Source: CALMEC01 sp963777565 (GTDB lineage Bacteria; Actinomycetota; Thermoleophilia; Miltoncostaeales; Miltoncostaeaceae). Taken from it: a DNA stretch of 64,000 nucleotides. The notes beneath the pieces are model-generated. The model worked only from the letters and a program-made list of their open reading frames with translations. It made no database searches and had not been told where the DNA came from. The stretch lies in NCBI GenBank assembly GCA_963777565.1, contig CAVZQZ010000009.1, positions 434,001 to 498,000 of the forward strand, in the 5' to 3' direction. Made by a program: the position numbers and the translations under genes. Shown piece by piece: positions 16,304 through 25,017 of this stretch. Numbering within the stretch: the first letter of the stretch is position 1; each line of letters starts with the position of its first letter.

Positions 16304-17338
16304 ATGCGAGGGGCCAACGCTGGAGCAGGTCTGGAACGCATGAGATCCCGCCGACATCTCATCGCCCTTGCGGTCGCGGCGCTCGTCTGGCTCGCGACCG
16401 CGGGTCTCGCACAGGCCTCGGACTCCGTGCCCAAGCTGCTGAGGAAGTACCAGCCCGTGCTGGTCCTGCACCCGGATGAGCTGTTCCACCCGACCGGGGT
16501 GGAGGCGTTCGTCCACGACTCGAGCCTCGAGGCGGCCACCGGGCCCGGTACTTGGACGATCGTCGACCCGAGCCCGAAGGCGGACGGCCTCCCGACCACC
16601 AGCCCGCCCGTCTGGCGCCTCAACCAGCGGGCCTGCTTCGCCGGCGCCCCGCTCGGGGACCTCGCCTGCTACGCGGCGGGGGCGGCGCACGATCCCGGTG
16701 TGACCGTGTACGGGCGCCCGGCACGGGAGGGAAAGAACATCGTCCTCCAGTACTGGCTCTTCTACTACGACAACCTGTATCGGTACCCGTTTCTGCTGCC
16801 CGGAGCGATCTGGCAGTCGCACGAGGGCGACTGGGAGGTCGTGAACATCGTCCTCTCGAAGGCCAAGCGGCCGCACTCGAACGCCAGGCGGCCGGTCTCG
16901 GTCGGCCTGAGCCAGCACTGCGCCGGCGAGACCCGGCCGTGGGCGGAGACCGAGCTCAGGCACGGCCACCCGACCGTGTACGTCGCGCTCGGCTCGCACG
17001 CGAACTACTTCGAGCCGGGCATCCACGAGATCGACCGCGCCTGCCTGCCGGCCGAGGTGGTCGGTCTCTTCCAGCAGGCCGGGCTGCCGCTGCCGGCGGA
17101 CGTCGCCGCCCCTGGGCCGGCCGTGGGTCCGAAGCGGCTCGGAGTCACCCGCGCCGCCATCGAGCCCGTGGCGGACTCCTCTCCGGCCTGGATCGGCTAC
17201 CCCGGCTTCTGGGGCGAGCTTGAGTACTTCAACGCGCCCGCTCCGGTCAGCACGATCGCCTTCGGGACATCCCCAGTCGGCCCCGCGTTCCAGGCGGTCT
17301 GGCACGACCCCCTTGCCACTCTCGCCACCTGGCGTTGA
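16304..17338 (+). CDS. Exported Vps62-like (DUF946-type) protein
   Basis: A 344-aa exported protein. An N-terminal signal peptide (RRHLIALAVAALVWLATAGL then AQAS) precedes a globular domain containing YQPVLVLHPDELFHPT, IVLQYWLFYYDN, the hallmark QSHEGDWEVVNIVL and VYVALGSHANYFEPG. HEGDWE and the GSHANYF motif are shared with Vps62/DUF946-like proteins, whose biochemical role is not settled. The ATG at 16304 has CGAAGG upstream; an alternative is the ATG at 16340, right before the signal core. Its 3' end is followed by the second copy of the 33-bp dispersed repeat. Confidence 0.75.
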   Translation: MRGANAGAGLERMRSRRHLIALAVAALVWLATAGLAQASDSVPKLLRKYQPVLVLHPDELFHPTGVEAFVHDSSLEAATGPGTWTIVDPSPKADGLPTTSPPVWRLNQRACFAGAPLGDLACYAAGAAHDPGVTVYGRPAREGKNIVLQYWLFYYDNLYRYPFLLPGAIWQSHEGDWEVVNIVLSKAKRPHSNARRPVSVGLSQHCAGETRPWAETELRHGHPTVYVALGSHANYFEPGIHEIDRACLPAEVVGLFQQAGLPLPADVAAPGPAVGPKRLGVTRAAIEPVADSSPAWIGYPGFWGELEYFNAPAPVSTIAFGTSPVGPAFQAVWHDPLATLATWR

Positions 17339-17432
17339 GATCTCAAAAGAGGCCGTATGGCGCGGGAGGGTAATACTGCACCCGCACCGCATGGGTCGAC
17401 GGCCCGGGCGCGCATTCCGCTTGACCACCTGG

Positions 17433-17464
17433 CAGCGGGGCGCGACCACTGCTCGGAATCGGGC
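17433..17464. repeat. Dispersed 33-bp repeat, copy A2
   Basis: Matches 11119-11151 with one mismatch and one single-base gap. It lies about 95 bp after the stop of the Vps62-like gene and just beyond the 3' end of the small minus-strand gene. Confidence 0.6.
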
Positions 17465-17473
17465 GGTCAGGAA

Positions 17474-17734
17474 TCACACGAGGCCTGGGCCCCAGCCGGG
17501 AGGATCTGAGCCTGGGAACGATTCCTCTGAGGACTCCTCGACGATGTCGCTCGGGGCGGGAGACACGCTCGAGGGCGCTTGGGGTTCTCCGGCCGCGACC
17601 TCGCGCGGCTCGTCGGGCGCTTCGGGCAGGTCGAGCGCATCCCGCCAGGTCCGTGGCAATCCCCCGCGCCACGGTCCACGCCTCGGGCCCTGAGGCGACC
17701 GTGCGGCGGGGTTGCTTCCGAAGAACTGACTCAT
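17474..17734 (-). CDS. Small protein with ESFPxSDPP C-terminal motif
   Basis: An 86-aa frame starting MSQFFGSNPAARSPQGPRRG and ending with SDIVEESSEESFPGSDPPGW. The acidic EESFPxSDPPxW tail is a recurrent ending in small uncharacterised bacterial proteins, which is the main reason to believe this frame is real. The rest is Pro/Arg/Glu-rich and probably disordered. An in-frame ATG at 17779 would add 15 residues. No ribosome-binding site is convincing. Function unknown. Confidence 0.45.
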   Translation of the reverse strand: MSQFFGSNPAARSPQGPRRGPWRGGLPRTWRDALDLPEAPDEPREVAAGEPQAPSSVSPAPSDIVEESSEESFPGSDPPGWGPGLV

Positions 17735-17995
17735 CCGAGACCCAGTGATGCCAACTGCGCTCACGCTCGTCATCCACATTGCCGCTCTCGCCGGAGCTCG
17801 TCAAGGCCGCCGATGCTTTCTCGCCCGGCTCCTCCGAGGAGGAGACGAGTGCATCGCGTCGGACGTGATGCTGGCGGCCGGGCGACGGCGTTTCGCGGCG
17901 AGCCCGAACTCCGCGATAGCCTCTCGCGTCGCGACCGGCAACTCACGAAGGGCGTCGGGAAGGCGAACCCGTCAGGCTGCAAGGAGGAACGTGAG

Positions 17996-18166
17996 ATGAG
18001 CGAGGCGGTCACCATCAGTCGTCACTACTCGCTACGGCGTGCCCGCGATGCGGCGAATGCGTACAACCTGGCACACATCCGCAGCGGGAAGCGTGAAGTG
18101 CAGTACTCCGTGCAAAAAGCCCCGAGTGGTCGTTACCGCTGGCACGTCGTCCGCGAGCCCGTCTGA
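17996..18166 (+). CDS. Small basic hypothetical protein (56 aa)
   Basis: A 56-codon gene, MSEAVTISRHYSLRRARDAA through GRYRWHVVREPV, preceded by a strong AAGGAGG ribosome-binding site eight bases before the ATG at 17996. The sequence is basic, with alternating aromatic residues toward the C-terminus (VQYSVQKAPSGRYRWHV) suggesting a small beta-rich fold. I do not recognise a family. It points toward the two-component genes that lie convergently downstream, but no functional link can be shown. Confidence 0.6.
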   Translation: MSEAVTISRHYSLRRARDAANAYNLAHIRSGKREVQYSVQKAPSGRYRWHVVREPV

Positions 18167-18252
18167 CGACGGGTGGTCGCAGGTCGACCGACCAACGGAT
18201 GGATCAGACCTGCCGCGACCAGCGGCGGCTTCCGTCCCTCGCGGTTTCGCTG

Positions 18253-18942
18253 TCAGGCACTCGGGCCCTCATCGCGATTGCTCGGCCGGCCCGCGTCCGC
18301 CTCGAAGAGACCGGTCCGGTATGCGAGCACGACTGCTTGGACACGATCACGGAGGTTGAGTTTCTGGAGGATGTGCGTGACGTGCGTCTTGACGGTGGTG
18401 TCGCTGATGTAGAGCTCTTGAGCGATCTCCGGGTTGGAGAGGCCGTTGGCGATCAAGCGAAAGACCTCTTGTTCACGCGTGGTCAGCTCGTCGAACTCTT
18501 TGGGGGGCTCGGGGTGCGGGATGCGCGCGAATTGCTTGATCACACGCTTCGTGACCGTGGGTGAGAGCAGCGCATCTCCAGCGGCAACGGTGCGGATCGC
18601 GGCGATCAGCTGTTCTGGCGGTTCGTCCTTGAGGACGAAGCCGCTCGCGCCGGCTTTCAGCGCCTCGTAGACGTATTCGTCCAGGTCGAACGTCGTGAGT
18701 ATCAGGATCCGAGCGGCGTTGTCGGCGGCGAGGATACGGCGCGTCGCCTGGAGGCCGTCGAGTTCCGGCATGCGGATATCCATCAGCACGACGGTCGGGT
18801 GAAAACGCGCCGCCTTCTCGATCGCCTCGAGCCCGTTGCTCGCTTCTGCCACAACCTCGATGCCCTGTTCGCTGGACAGCAGCATGCGAAACCCGGCGCG
18901 GACCATTGACTGGTCGTCGGCGACGAGGACGCGAATGCTCAT
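18253..18942 (-). CDS. NarL/LuxR-type response regulator
   Basis: Cytoplasmic two-component response regulator of 229 aa: an N-terminal receiver domain (IRVLVADDQSMVRAGFRMLL; phospho-acceptor Asp at about 55 in VVLMDIRMPELDG; conserved Lys in GFVLKDEPP) and a C-terminal LuxR helix-turn-helix (LTTREQEVFRLIANGLSNPE, then TVKTHVTHILQKLNLRDRVQ). It overlaps the upstream histidine kinase by four bases and is therefore in one operon with it. The DNA target and stimulus are unknown; such pairs in Actinobacteria often answer cell-envelope or redox stress. Confidence 0.93.
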   Translation of the reverse strand: MSIRVLVADDQSMVRAGFRMLLSSEQGIEVVAEASNGLEAIEKAARFHPTVVLMDIRMPELDGLQATRRILAADNAARILILTTFDLDEYVYEALKAGASGFVLKDEPPEQLIAAIRTVAAGDALLSPTVTKRVIKQFARIPHPEPPKEFDELTTREQEVFRLIANGLSNPEIAQELYISDTTVKTHVTHILQKLNLRDRVQAVVLAYRTGLFEADAGRPSNRDEGPSA

Positions 18943-20106
18943 GGGCGGTCGTCGTTGAATGGGAGGCGCGCGCGCAGGATGAACCCGCCCCCGTTTTGCG
19001 TTCCCGCGGTCATCTCGCCACCGTAGATCTTGACACGTTCACGGATGCCGACGAGCCCGTGGCCGAGGCCGTCGCCTGTCGAGCCGCCTTCGCCGTCGTC
19101 GCGTACCTCGATCAGCAGCTCGTCCGACCCGTAGCGGACGGTCACATCCGCGTGGCTGGCGCGCGCATGCTTGAGCGCGTTCGTCAGGCCCTCCTGAACG
19201 ATCCGATACGCGGACAGGTCGAGCGCGCGCGGGAGCGGGAGGCGGTCGCCGTCGACGTGGAGCCGCACGGGGAGGCCGGCGCGACCGATCTCGTCCAGCA
19301 GGCTGTCGAGGTTGTCGAGACCTGGCTGGGGCGCCAGTTCAGGCTCGTCGCTGTCGCCGCGCATGGCGCCGAGGAGGCGGCGCATCTCGGCGAGCGCTGT
19401 ACGGCCGGTCCGCTCGACGCCCGTGAGCGCATCCCTGTCCTCCTCCAGCGTCTTCGGCAGCCTGTGCCGGACGGCGCCGACCTGGAGCACCATCACGCTG
19501 ACGGCGTGGGCGACGATGTCGTGGAGCTCGCGAGCGATGCGGGCGCGCTCCTCGGCAACGGCGACGCGTGCGGCCGCCTCGCGCTCGCGCTCGGCGTGGA
19601 TCGCGCGTTCTTCTGCCGCCTCGGCCTGCGCGGCCCGCTCGCGCAACGCGAAGCCGGCGAGCCACGCGATCGCGAACAGGACGGGGATGAAGATGAAGTC
19701 GCCGGGCCCGTGGTCCGGGTTGTTGTAGACGATGATCGCCGCGCCACCGAGCGCGACGGCCAACCCGATGCGCGCCTGAACGCTGTCCCCGAGGTTGCCG
19801 AGCAGGAACGCGGCGGCCATGCCGGCGACGAAGGTGGTGGCCGTGAACACGACCAGCCGCCCGTCGACGAACGAGAGCGCCGCACCCAGCAGCCAGACCG
19901 ATGCAGGTGCGGCGAACGGGAAGCGACGGCGCCACGAGCAGCGGCAGCACGAGGAGCGCGACCGCCGGCACGGTGAGCCAGAGGGTCGCACTCGGCGCTC
20001 CCGCCGAGTCACGCCTGAGAGCGACCTCGACGGCGCTTTCGATCGCTGCGATCACGATCAGCACGTCGAACCCGTACCTGCGCGCGAAGAACATGGGGCG
20101 GCTCAC
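18939..20106 (-). CDS. NarL-type sensor histidine kinase, N-terminal frameshift
   Basis: Membrane histidine kinase of the HisKA_3 class, cognate to the downstream regulator. The N-terminus from the GTG at 20106 (or the ATG at 20094) reads VSRPMFFARRYGFDVLIVIA and several hydrophobic segments (LTVPAVALLVLPLLVA); near 19925 the frame changes by one base into FPFAAPASVWLLGAALSF. The dimerisation and phospho-acceptor motif is ERARIARELHDIVAHAVSVM, followed by the ATPase N box (EGLTNALKHARAS) and G boxes (RDDGEG, GLGHGLVGIRERV). If the shift is real only a kinase lacking the first membrane segments can be made; a sequence error in a GC-rich run is just as likely. It diverges from the hydrolase gene at 20266. 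Confidence 0.85.
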
Positions 20107-20265
20107 ACGATCGAACGTACTGCAGGTGCTCGAGCGCCGCCTCCTACCCGAGTAGGACTCGGAATCATCGGCTGGTACGAGACTCGAATCCGGCTTTGCG
20201 ACGAGGTACGTCGCGCGCCACGCCCTTAGCGTCGGGGCATGGATTCGACCAGGAAGGGACAGATC

Positions 20266-22307
20266 ATGGAAGCCCCGACGAACCGACGCTTCAGTCCTGC
20301 GCGAATCGTCGCGCTCGTGCTCATCACACTGGCGGTGCTCGGCCTCGCGTACCTCCGATTCGCGCCCGGTGATGGATCGGTCTCCGTGCCGGCAGGAGCA
20401 CGGGCCGGCCAGCTGATCCTGGAGCCGTGCAGCTACGCGACCGAGAACGGCCGCTACGACGCCGACTGCGGAACGCTGGTCGTGCCCGAGAACCGAGCCG
20501 ACGCGCAGTCGCGGCTGATCGCGTTGCCGGTCACCCGCATCCAGGCCAGGTCCGACCACCCGGCCGAGCCCGATCTTCCGGCTCGAGGGCGGTCCGGGCC
20601 TCACCAACATGGACTTCAAGAAGGCGAGCCGGTTCGCCGACAAGCACGACGTCGTCCTCGTCGGCTACCGCGGCGTCGACGGCTCGTCGGTGCTCGACTG
20701 CCCGGAGGTCGTCTCGGCCCTGAAGCACTCCGGACGACTTTCTCGGCGACGAGTCGACACGCGCGTACTCCGACGCGTTCCGATCCTGCGCGGAGCGGCT
20801 CCGGGCAGACGGTGTCGACCTCGCCGGCTACACGCTGCCGCAGCGGGTCGACGATCTCGAGGCCGTCCGGCGGGCCCTCGGCTACGACCGCATCGACCTC
20901 ATCAGCGAGAGCGCCGGTACCCGCACGGCGATGATCTACTCCTGGCGCTACCCCGACAGCATCCACCGATCGGTGATGATCGGCGTCGAACCCGCCCGGC
21001 CACTTCCTCTGGGATCCGACGACGACGGACGAGCAGATCCGTCACTACGCCGTCCTGTGCTCCAAGGACGACAGCTGCCGCCGGCGAACCGACGACCTCG
21101 CCGCGTCGATGAGGCGCACTGCGGCCGACATCCCCGACCGCTGGTGGTTCCTGCCGATCAAGAAGGGCAACGTGCGGATCGCCTCCTTCTACGGCCTGAT
21201 GGAGTCGACGTCGGAGGCGGCGCCGATCTCAGCGCCGATGACGCTGAACTCATGGCTTTCGGCGGCAAAGGGCGACTCGAGCGGATTCTGGTTCATGTCG
21301 CTGATGGGCGACCTCGCCTTCCCCGAATCGTTCGTCTGGGGCGAAATGGCAGCCGCCGCGAGGGCCGATGCCCGCGCCGCGGAGGCGTACTTCTCGTCCG
21401 GTGTGCATGACGACTCGATCCTCGGGCAATCCGGCCACGAGGTTCATCTGGGGCGGAGGAGGACTGATCGATGCGTGGCCGGCCAATGCGGAGCGACGAC
21501 GAGTACAGCCGGGTGCAGACGACGAAGGTGGAGACGCTCCTGATCGGCGGGACGCTCGACTTCGCGACTCCGCCGACCGCCGCGACCGACGAGCTCCTGC
21601 CGCACCTGCCCAACGGCCACCAGGTCGTGCTGGCCGAGCTCGGACACACGACCGACTTCTGGAGCCAACAGCCCGAAGCGAGTACCCGACTGGTCAACAC
21701 CTTCTTCGACAGCGGTCAGGTCGACGACTCGCTCTACACGCAGACGGCAATCGACTTCACGCCAGAGGTGACGCACACGGCGCTCGCCAAGGGCATCGCC
21801 GGCACCATGGTGGGTCTCGCGATCCTCGCCGTTCTCTCGCTGCTCTGGATGCCGTACCGGGTACACAAGCGAGGCGGCTTCGGACGCAAGGCCAGCGCGT
21901 CGCTCCGGTCCCTGTACCCGCTCGTCCTCGGCCTGGGAGGATGGTTCCTCGGCGCGCTGATCGTCATGACGACGCTGCCCACGGTCCCCCTGGACAACGA
22001 ACTGCTGGCCGCTCTGGCCGTCGGCATCCCGATCGGGTTGGGGATCTACTGGGCCTGGGTGCATCGCGACTGGTCCGCGACGACCAAGACCGCCGGGTTC
22101 GTGGCGGCGATGGCAGGCGCCCTCAGCGGTGGGTGGCTCGGGTTCAACGCCACAGCCGGACTCTTGGCGCTCATCACCACGATCGTCGGAGCGACCGTCG
22201 GCGCGAACCTGGCGCTCATCGTCCTCGGCATCACGTGGGAGCGGTCGACTCGCAGCCGCTTCACAGCAGGCACCCCACGGCCAGTGCCGACGGGAGCGAC
22301 GGACTGA
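20266..22307 (+). pseudogene. Membrane-anchored alpha/beta hydrolase, five frameshifts
   Basis: Exported alpha/beta hydrolase related to the TAP-like/proline-iminopeptidase group. An N-terminal anchor (VALVLITLAVLGLAYLRF) is followed by CGTLVVPENRADAQSRLIAL, then FRLEGGPGLTNMDF (oxyanion region), VVLVGYRGVDGSS, the nucleophile elbow YDRIDLISESAGTRTAMIYS, and TLLIGGTLDFATPPTAATDE with the acid and GHTTDFW with the histidine. A C-terminal extension carries about five more hydrophobic segments. The frame shifts near 20574 (an extra C), 20732, 20995, 21428 and 21482, yet every family motif is present, so the product would be whole if the indels were errors. AAGGGA precedes the ATG at 20266. Confidence 0.75.
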
Positions 22308-22493
22308 TCCCGCCGCCGACGCCGGAACGCCAAGGTCGCAAGCTCAGCGAACGAACTTCGAACGACAGGCATCGACCTGGCTGCAAGCGAGATTCAGGGA
22401 CTGTCGAAGCGCGACAGCGACGTCGCCGCGACCGCGCTGGTGGCTCAGGCCGCTCTCACTCCCGCTCCACCCCATCCTGGACCGCCTTCTCTG

Positions 22494-22524
22494 CCGAGGG
22501 TCGCGGGTTGAGTCCCGCTCCCGC
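22494..22524 (+). repeat. Decayed copy of tRNA-Gly 3' end (att copy 4)
   Basis: CCGAGGGTCGCGGGTT-GAGTCCCG-CTCCCGC aligns with the T arm and acceptor strand of tRNA-Gly(TCC), missing two single bases; about 30 of 33 positions agree. It lies beyond the frameshifted hydrolase, 15 kb from the intact tRNA. It could be the outermost, oldest attachment duplication; chance similarity to another tRNA T arm cannot be excluded. Confidence 0.5.
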
Positions 22525-22578
22525 GATTCCCCTTGGCCATCATCGACTCGTGAGCCAAGCGGGTTGGCTTCAGCTCCC

Positions 22579-24147
22579 TCAACGGACGATTGTGACGGGG
22601 ACCGGGCCGGTCGTGACTCGGGTGGTGCCGCTGATCGCGGTGGCGGTGACGGTGTATCGGCCCGGCGCAAGCGGCCGGTAGTTCGTCACATCGCTGAACG
22701 ATCGCCACATCGTCCCCGTGCGCACATGACGGAAGAAGCGAGACACGACTCTCCGGTCGCATGTTCGGCGCACGACCAAGGAGACCACCGAGTCGCGCTT
22801 GACCGTGAAGCTCAACGTGGCGCCGAGCGGATCGGCGGGCCGGCATCCGCGGATCGGAATGCACAGCGACTCCGTACCGCGCATGCGGAAACGCTTCGGG
22901 GTGACACGCAGCCCCGAGATGAGGACGCGTTGACGTCCGGGGACCGGGATCCTGACTCGCACGGGAGCCGACGGGCCCGCGAGGGCGAACAGCGTCCCGC
23001 CCGGTGTGGCGAAGGAGCCCTCCAGCACCGACGTCTCGGCATACAGGGTTCCGTCGGCTCCGATCGCCGTCGGCACGAGGGGTTGGCTGATTCCGCGAGC
23101 CGACCAGGCCCTCGACCCATCGGGGCGGAGCGCGACGAGCGGCGAGCCGCCAAGGTAGATGGTCCCATCGCCGCCGACGATCGGATCGGTGGGCGTGACC
23201 GCCCCCCGGTAGGTCCAGCTCACGCGTCCGTCTGGCCCGACGGCCACCACGACACCGGTCGCGACGACGTAGACGGACCCGTCGGCGCCGATGGCCATCC
23301 GGCTTGCGCCCGGCGCCGTGAACACCGACCAACGCTCGCTCCCATCGGGGGAGAACGCGTGAAGGCCGCCCCCTCCGACGAGCACCAGCACCGTGCCGTC
23401 ATCTGCAACGGCGATACCGCCGGCGCGACCGGGGAGGGCCCGCTGCCACAGCGTCGTTCCATCCCGCCGGCGGGCCACCAGTCCGGATACGGCAAACGAA
23501 GGTGGGCTGTAGTAGACGGTCCCAGTCGGGCCGACCGCGAGCAGCGGCTTCCGGGAACAACAGTCACCTTCAGAATCCCAGAGCCGGTGGCCGTCGCCGT
23601 CGAGCGCCACCGGGGTGTCCTGCTGTGCCATCCAATAGACGTTGCCATCCTGCGCGACCGTGAACGTCCGGTCGGACGCCTCTGGAGCGGCATCGAGCCG
23701 CGCCGTGCGCCAAAGCAACCGCCCGGCTGGCGTGTAGGCCGCCAGGCCGAGGCCGAAGAAGCCATAGAGGCGTCCGTCTATGCCGATCGCTTGCACACGT
23801 CTGTCAGTGCCGATCACCTGCCCACCACCACCGGCGACGAGTTCCCGCCGAAAGGTGCCGCTGCGGTTCATGATCGCCGTGAACGGGCCGCCCGGCCGCA
23901 CCAGCGTTCCGTCCAATGCGACCAGCGGTGAGCTCCACCCCTCGTCGCTCACGGGCCATCCGGGCAGGAGGGCCGACTCCTGGGCGGAGACCACGCCGCT
24001 CCGTGAGGTACGGGCGGCGTCATGGCCGGCCATACGCCATCCGTCGGCTGCGGCTGCGGCCGGGGCAGCGACCAGTGCGGCGCCGACCACCGCGGCAGCG
24101 TGAACTCTCATCGCACGCTGCCAACCAAGGCCACGGCGGTCCATCAC
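22579..24147 (-). CDS. Exported PQQ-like beta-propeller protein
   Basis: A 522-aa exported protein, signal peptide included (MRVHAAAVVGAALVAAPAAA from an alternative ATG at 24111). The body is made of repeated blades of the PQQ/BamB type, for example YTPAGRLLWRTARLD, DGTVLVLVGGGGLHAFSPDG, GADGSVYVVATGVVVAVGPD and GGDGTIYLGGSPLVALRPDG. The C-terminal about 130 residues form a beta-sandwich-like module with two cysteine pairs (CIPIRGC, RTCDRR). No catalytic residues are obvious; the propeller probably binds a ligand or protein outside the cell. It is the second propeller-like secreted protein in this accessory stretch, the other at 12847-14247, and they are not close relatives. Confidence 0.75.
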   Translation of the reverse strand: MMDRRGLGWQRAMRVHAAAVVGAALVAAPAAAAADGWRMAGHDAARTSRSGVVSAQESALLPGWPVSDEGWSSPLVALDGTLVRPGGPFTAIMNRSGTFRRELVAGGGGQVIGTDRRVQAIGIDGRLYGFFGLGLAAYTPAGRLLWRTARLDAAPEASDRTFTVAQDGNVYWMAQQDTPVALDGDGHRLWDSEGDCCSRKPLLAVGPTGTVYYSPPSFAVSGLVARRRDGTTLWQRALPGRAGGIAVADDGTVLVLVGGGGLHAFSPDGSERWSVFTAPGASRMAIGADGSVYVVATGVVVAVGPDGRVSWTYRGAVTPTDPIVGGDGTIYLGGSPLVALRPDGSRAWSARGISQPLVPTAIGADGTLYAETSVLEGSFATPGGTLFALAGPSAPVRVRIPVPGRQRVLISGLRVTPKRFRMRGTESLCIPIRGCRPADPLGATLSFTVKRDSVVSLVVRRTCDRRVVSRFFRHVRTGTMWRSFSDVTNYRPLAPGRYTVTATAISGTTRVTTGPVPVTIVR

Positions 24148-24445
24148 AGCCCTCCCTGTCCCGCAGGAAACGTCGGCGTATCCTCCTCCGCCGCCATGTC
24201 GGGCGCATCGGGGCGTCCCCGGCCGGCCGGTACGGGGATCTACGCCACTTCCGGCGCCGGTCGACGGTGCTTACCCGCGCCCCGTAGTGGCGCCCATGGG
24301 CCCGAAATGTTACGCCGGGACCGGTCGCGGCGTGCACAACGTGCGCAGCTCCCACCGGGAAGACGGGGGTGATGCGGGCCTGCAAGGCAGCTGGACCCGC
24401 GGGGTCTGTCGGCGCAGGTCAGCGGGCGGGGCGGCTCGACTCCTG
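24148..24445. other. Intergenic stretch with dispersed repeat copy B2
   Basis: Nearly 300 bp without a protein-like frame. It holds the copy of the CACCGGGAAGACGGGG repeat described separately and serves as 3' flank of the minus-strand gene at 24446 and upstream region of the propeller gene. Confidence 0.5.
24353..24378. repeat. Dispersed ~28-bp repeat, copy B2
   Basis: CACCGGGAAGACGGG, short spacer, ATGCGGG: matches 12626-12655 with a two-base gap and one or two substitutions. The other copy adjoins att copy 3, so this may be a trace of a related insertion. Confidence 0.5.
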
Positions 24446-24925
24446 TCACCGAGCGAGCTCGCGTTCGGCGTTCACGCCGAGCTCGAGGACACGCCGACGC
24501 AACGTGCGGCCACGGGTAAGTCGCCACCGGCGGCCGGCGGCCGGCATCGCCCACTCGGCGCGAAGCGTCCACCACGCGATGTCGCGCGCGCCGTCGCGGA
24601 ACACACCGTGGAAGCGGCCAGCCACGTCGACCGCCGAGCGTAGGCCGCTCGCCGTGATGCTCCCTTGGAAGCGCGTGTCGCCGTCCGGATCGACATGCGT
24701 CAGGCGGGCGTCGATGACGACCGGGGCTTCGGACTCGATGGACAGGAAGAGCCGAGCGGCAGCGTCGGCACTCACCTCGAGGTGCCCGGCGAGTCTCGGA
24801 GCCGCTCGGCGCGGGTCCGAGCTCACACCCGTGAGCTCCCAGCGGCCGGGTCGGGGGCCGTCGACCGGAGCGTCCCGCGTCTCGGTCGCCTCGATCTGCA
24901 TGAAGGCTGTGGCTGTTGTCGACAT
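24446..24925 (-). CDS. Hypothetical protein divergent from MarR
   Basis: A 159-aa soluble protein, MSTTATAFMQIEATETRDAP to LELGVNAERELAR. The middle (GHLEVSADAAARLFLSIESE, then FQGSITASGLRSAVDVAGRF) looks like an all-beta domain somewhat reminiscent of YceI-like lipid-binding proteins, but key residues are not clear and I do not name a family. The ATG at 24925 is preferred to that at 24946 because it follows the operator region more naturally. It shares a short divergent control region with a MarR regulator, so it is probably that regulator's target. Confidence 0.6.
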   Translation of the reverse strand: MSTTATAFMQIEATETRDAPVDGPRPGRWELTGVSSDPRRAAPRLAGHLEVSADAAARLFLSIESEAPVVIDARLTHVDPDGDTRFQGSITASGLRSAVDVAGRFHGVFRDGARDIAWWTLRAEWAMPAAGRRWRLTRGRTLRRRVLELGVNAERELAR

Positions 24926-24949
24926 CTCGCTCACTCCATTTCTCACGAT

Positions 24950-24964
24950 ATCAAGTATCTTGAT
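24950..24964. promoter_or_regulatory. Palindromic operator 1 (MarR type)
   Basis: ATCAAG-TAT-CTTGAT, a perfect inverted repeat within the 92-bp divergent region between the hypothetical gene (start 24925) and marR-type gene (start 25018). Its size and TTGAT/ATCAA half-sites fit MarR-family operators. Confidence 0.6.
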
Positions 24965-24998
24965 GTGGAGAAACTATCGCCTCCGCTCGTCCGCGTCA

Positions 24999-25014
24999 AT
25001 CTCGATGTCGAGAT
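24999..25014. promoter_or_regulatory. Palindromic operator 2 (MarR type)
   Basis: ATCTCGA-TG-TCGAGAT, a perfect inverted repeat ending four bases before the MarR start codon. Binding here would block transcription of the regulator's own gene; together with operator 1 it suggests autoregulation. Confidence 0.6.
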
Positions 25015-25017
25015 AAG

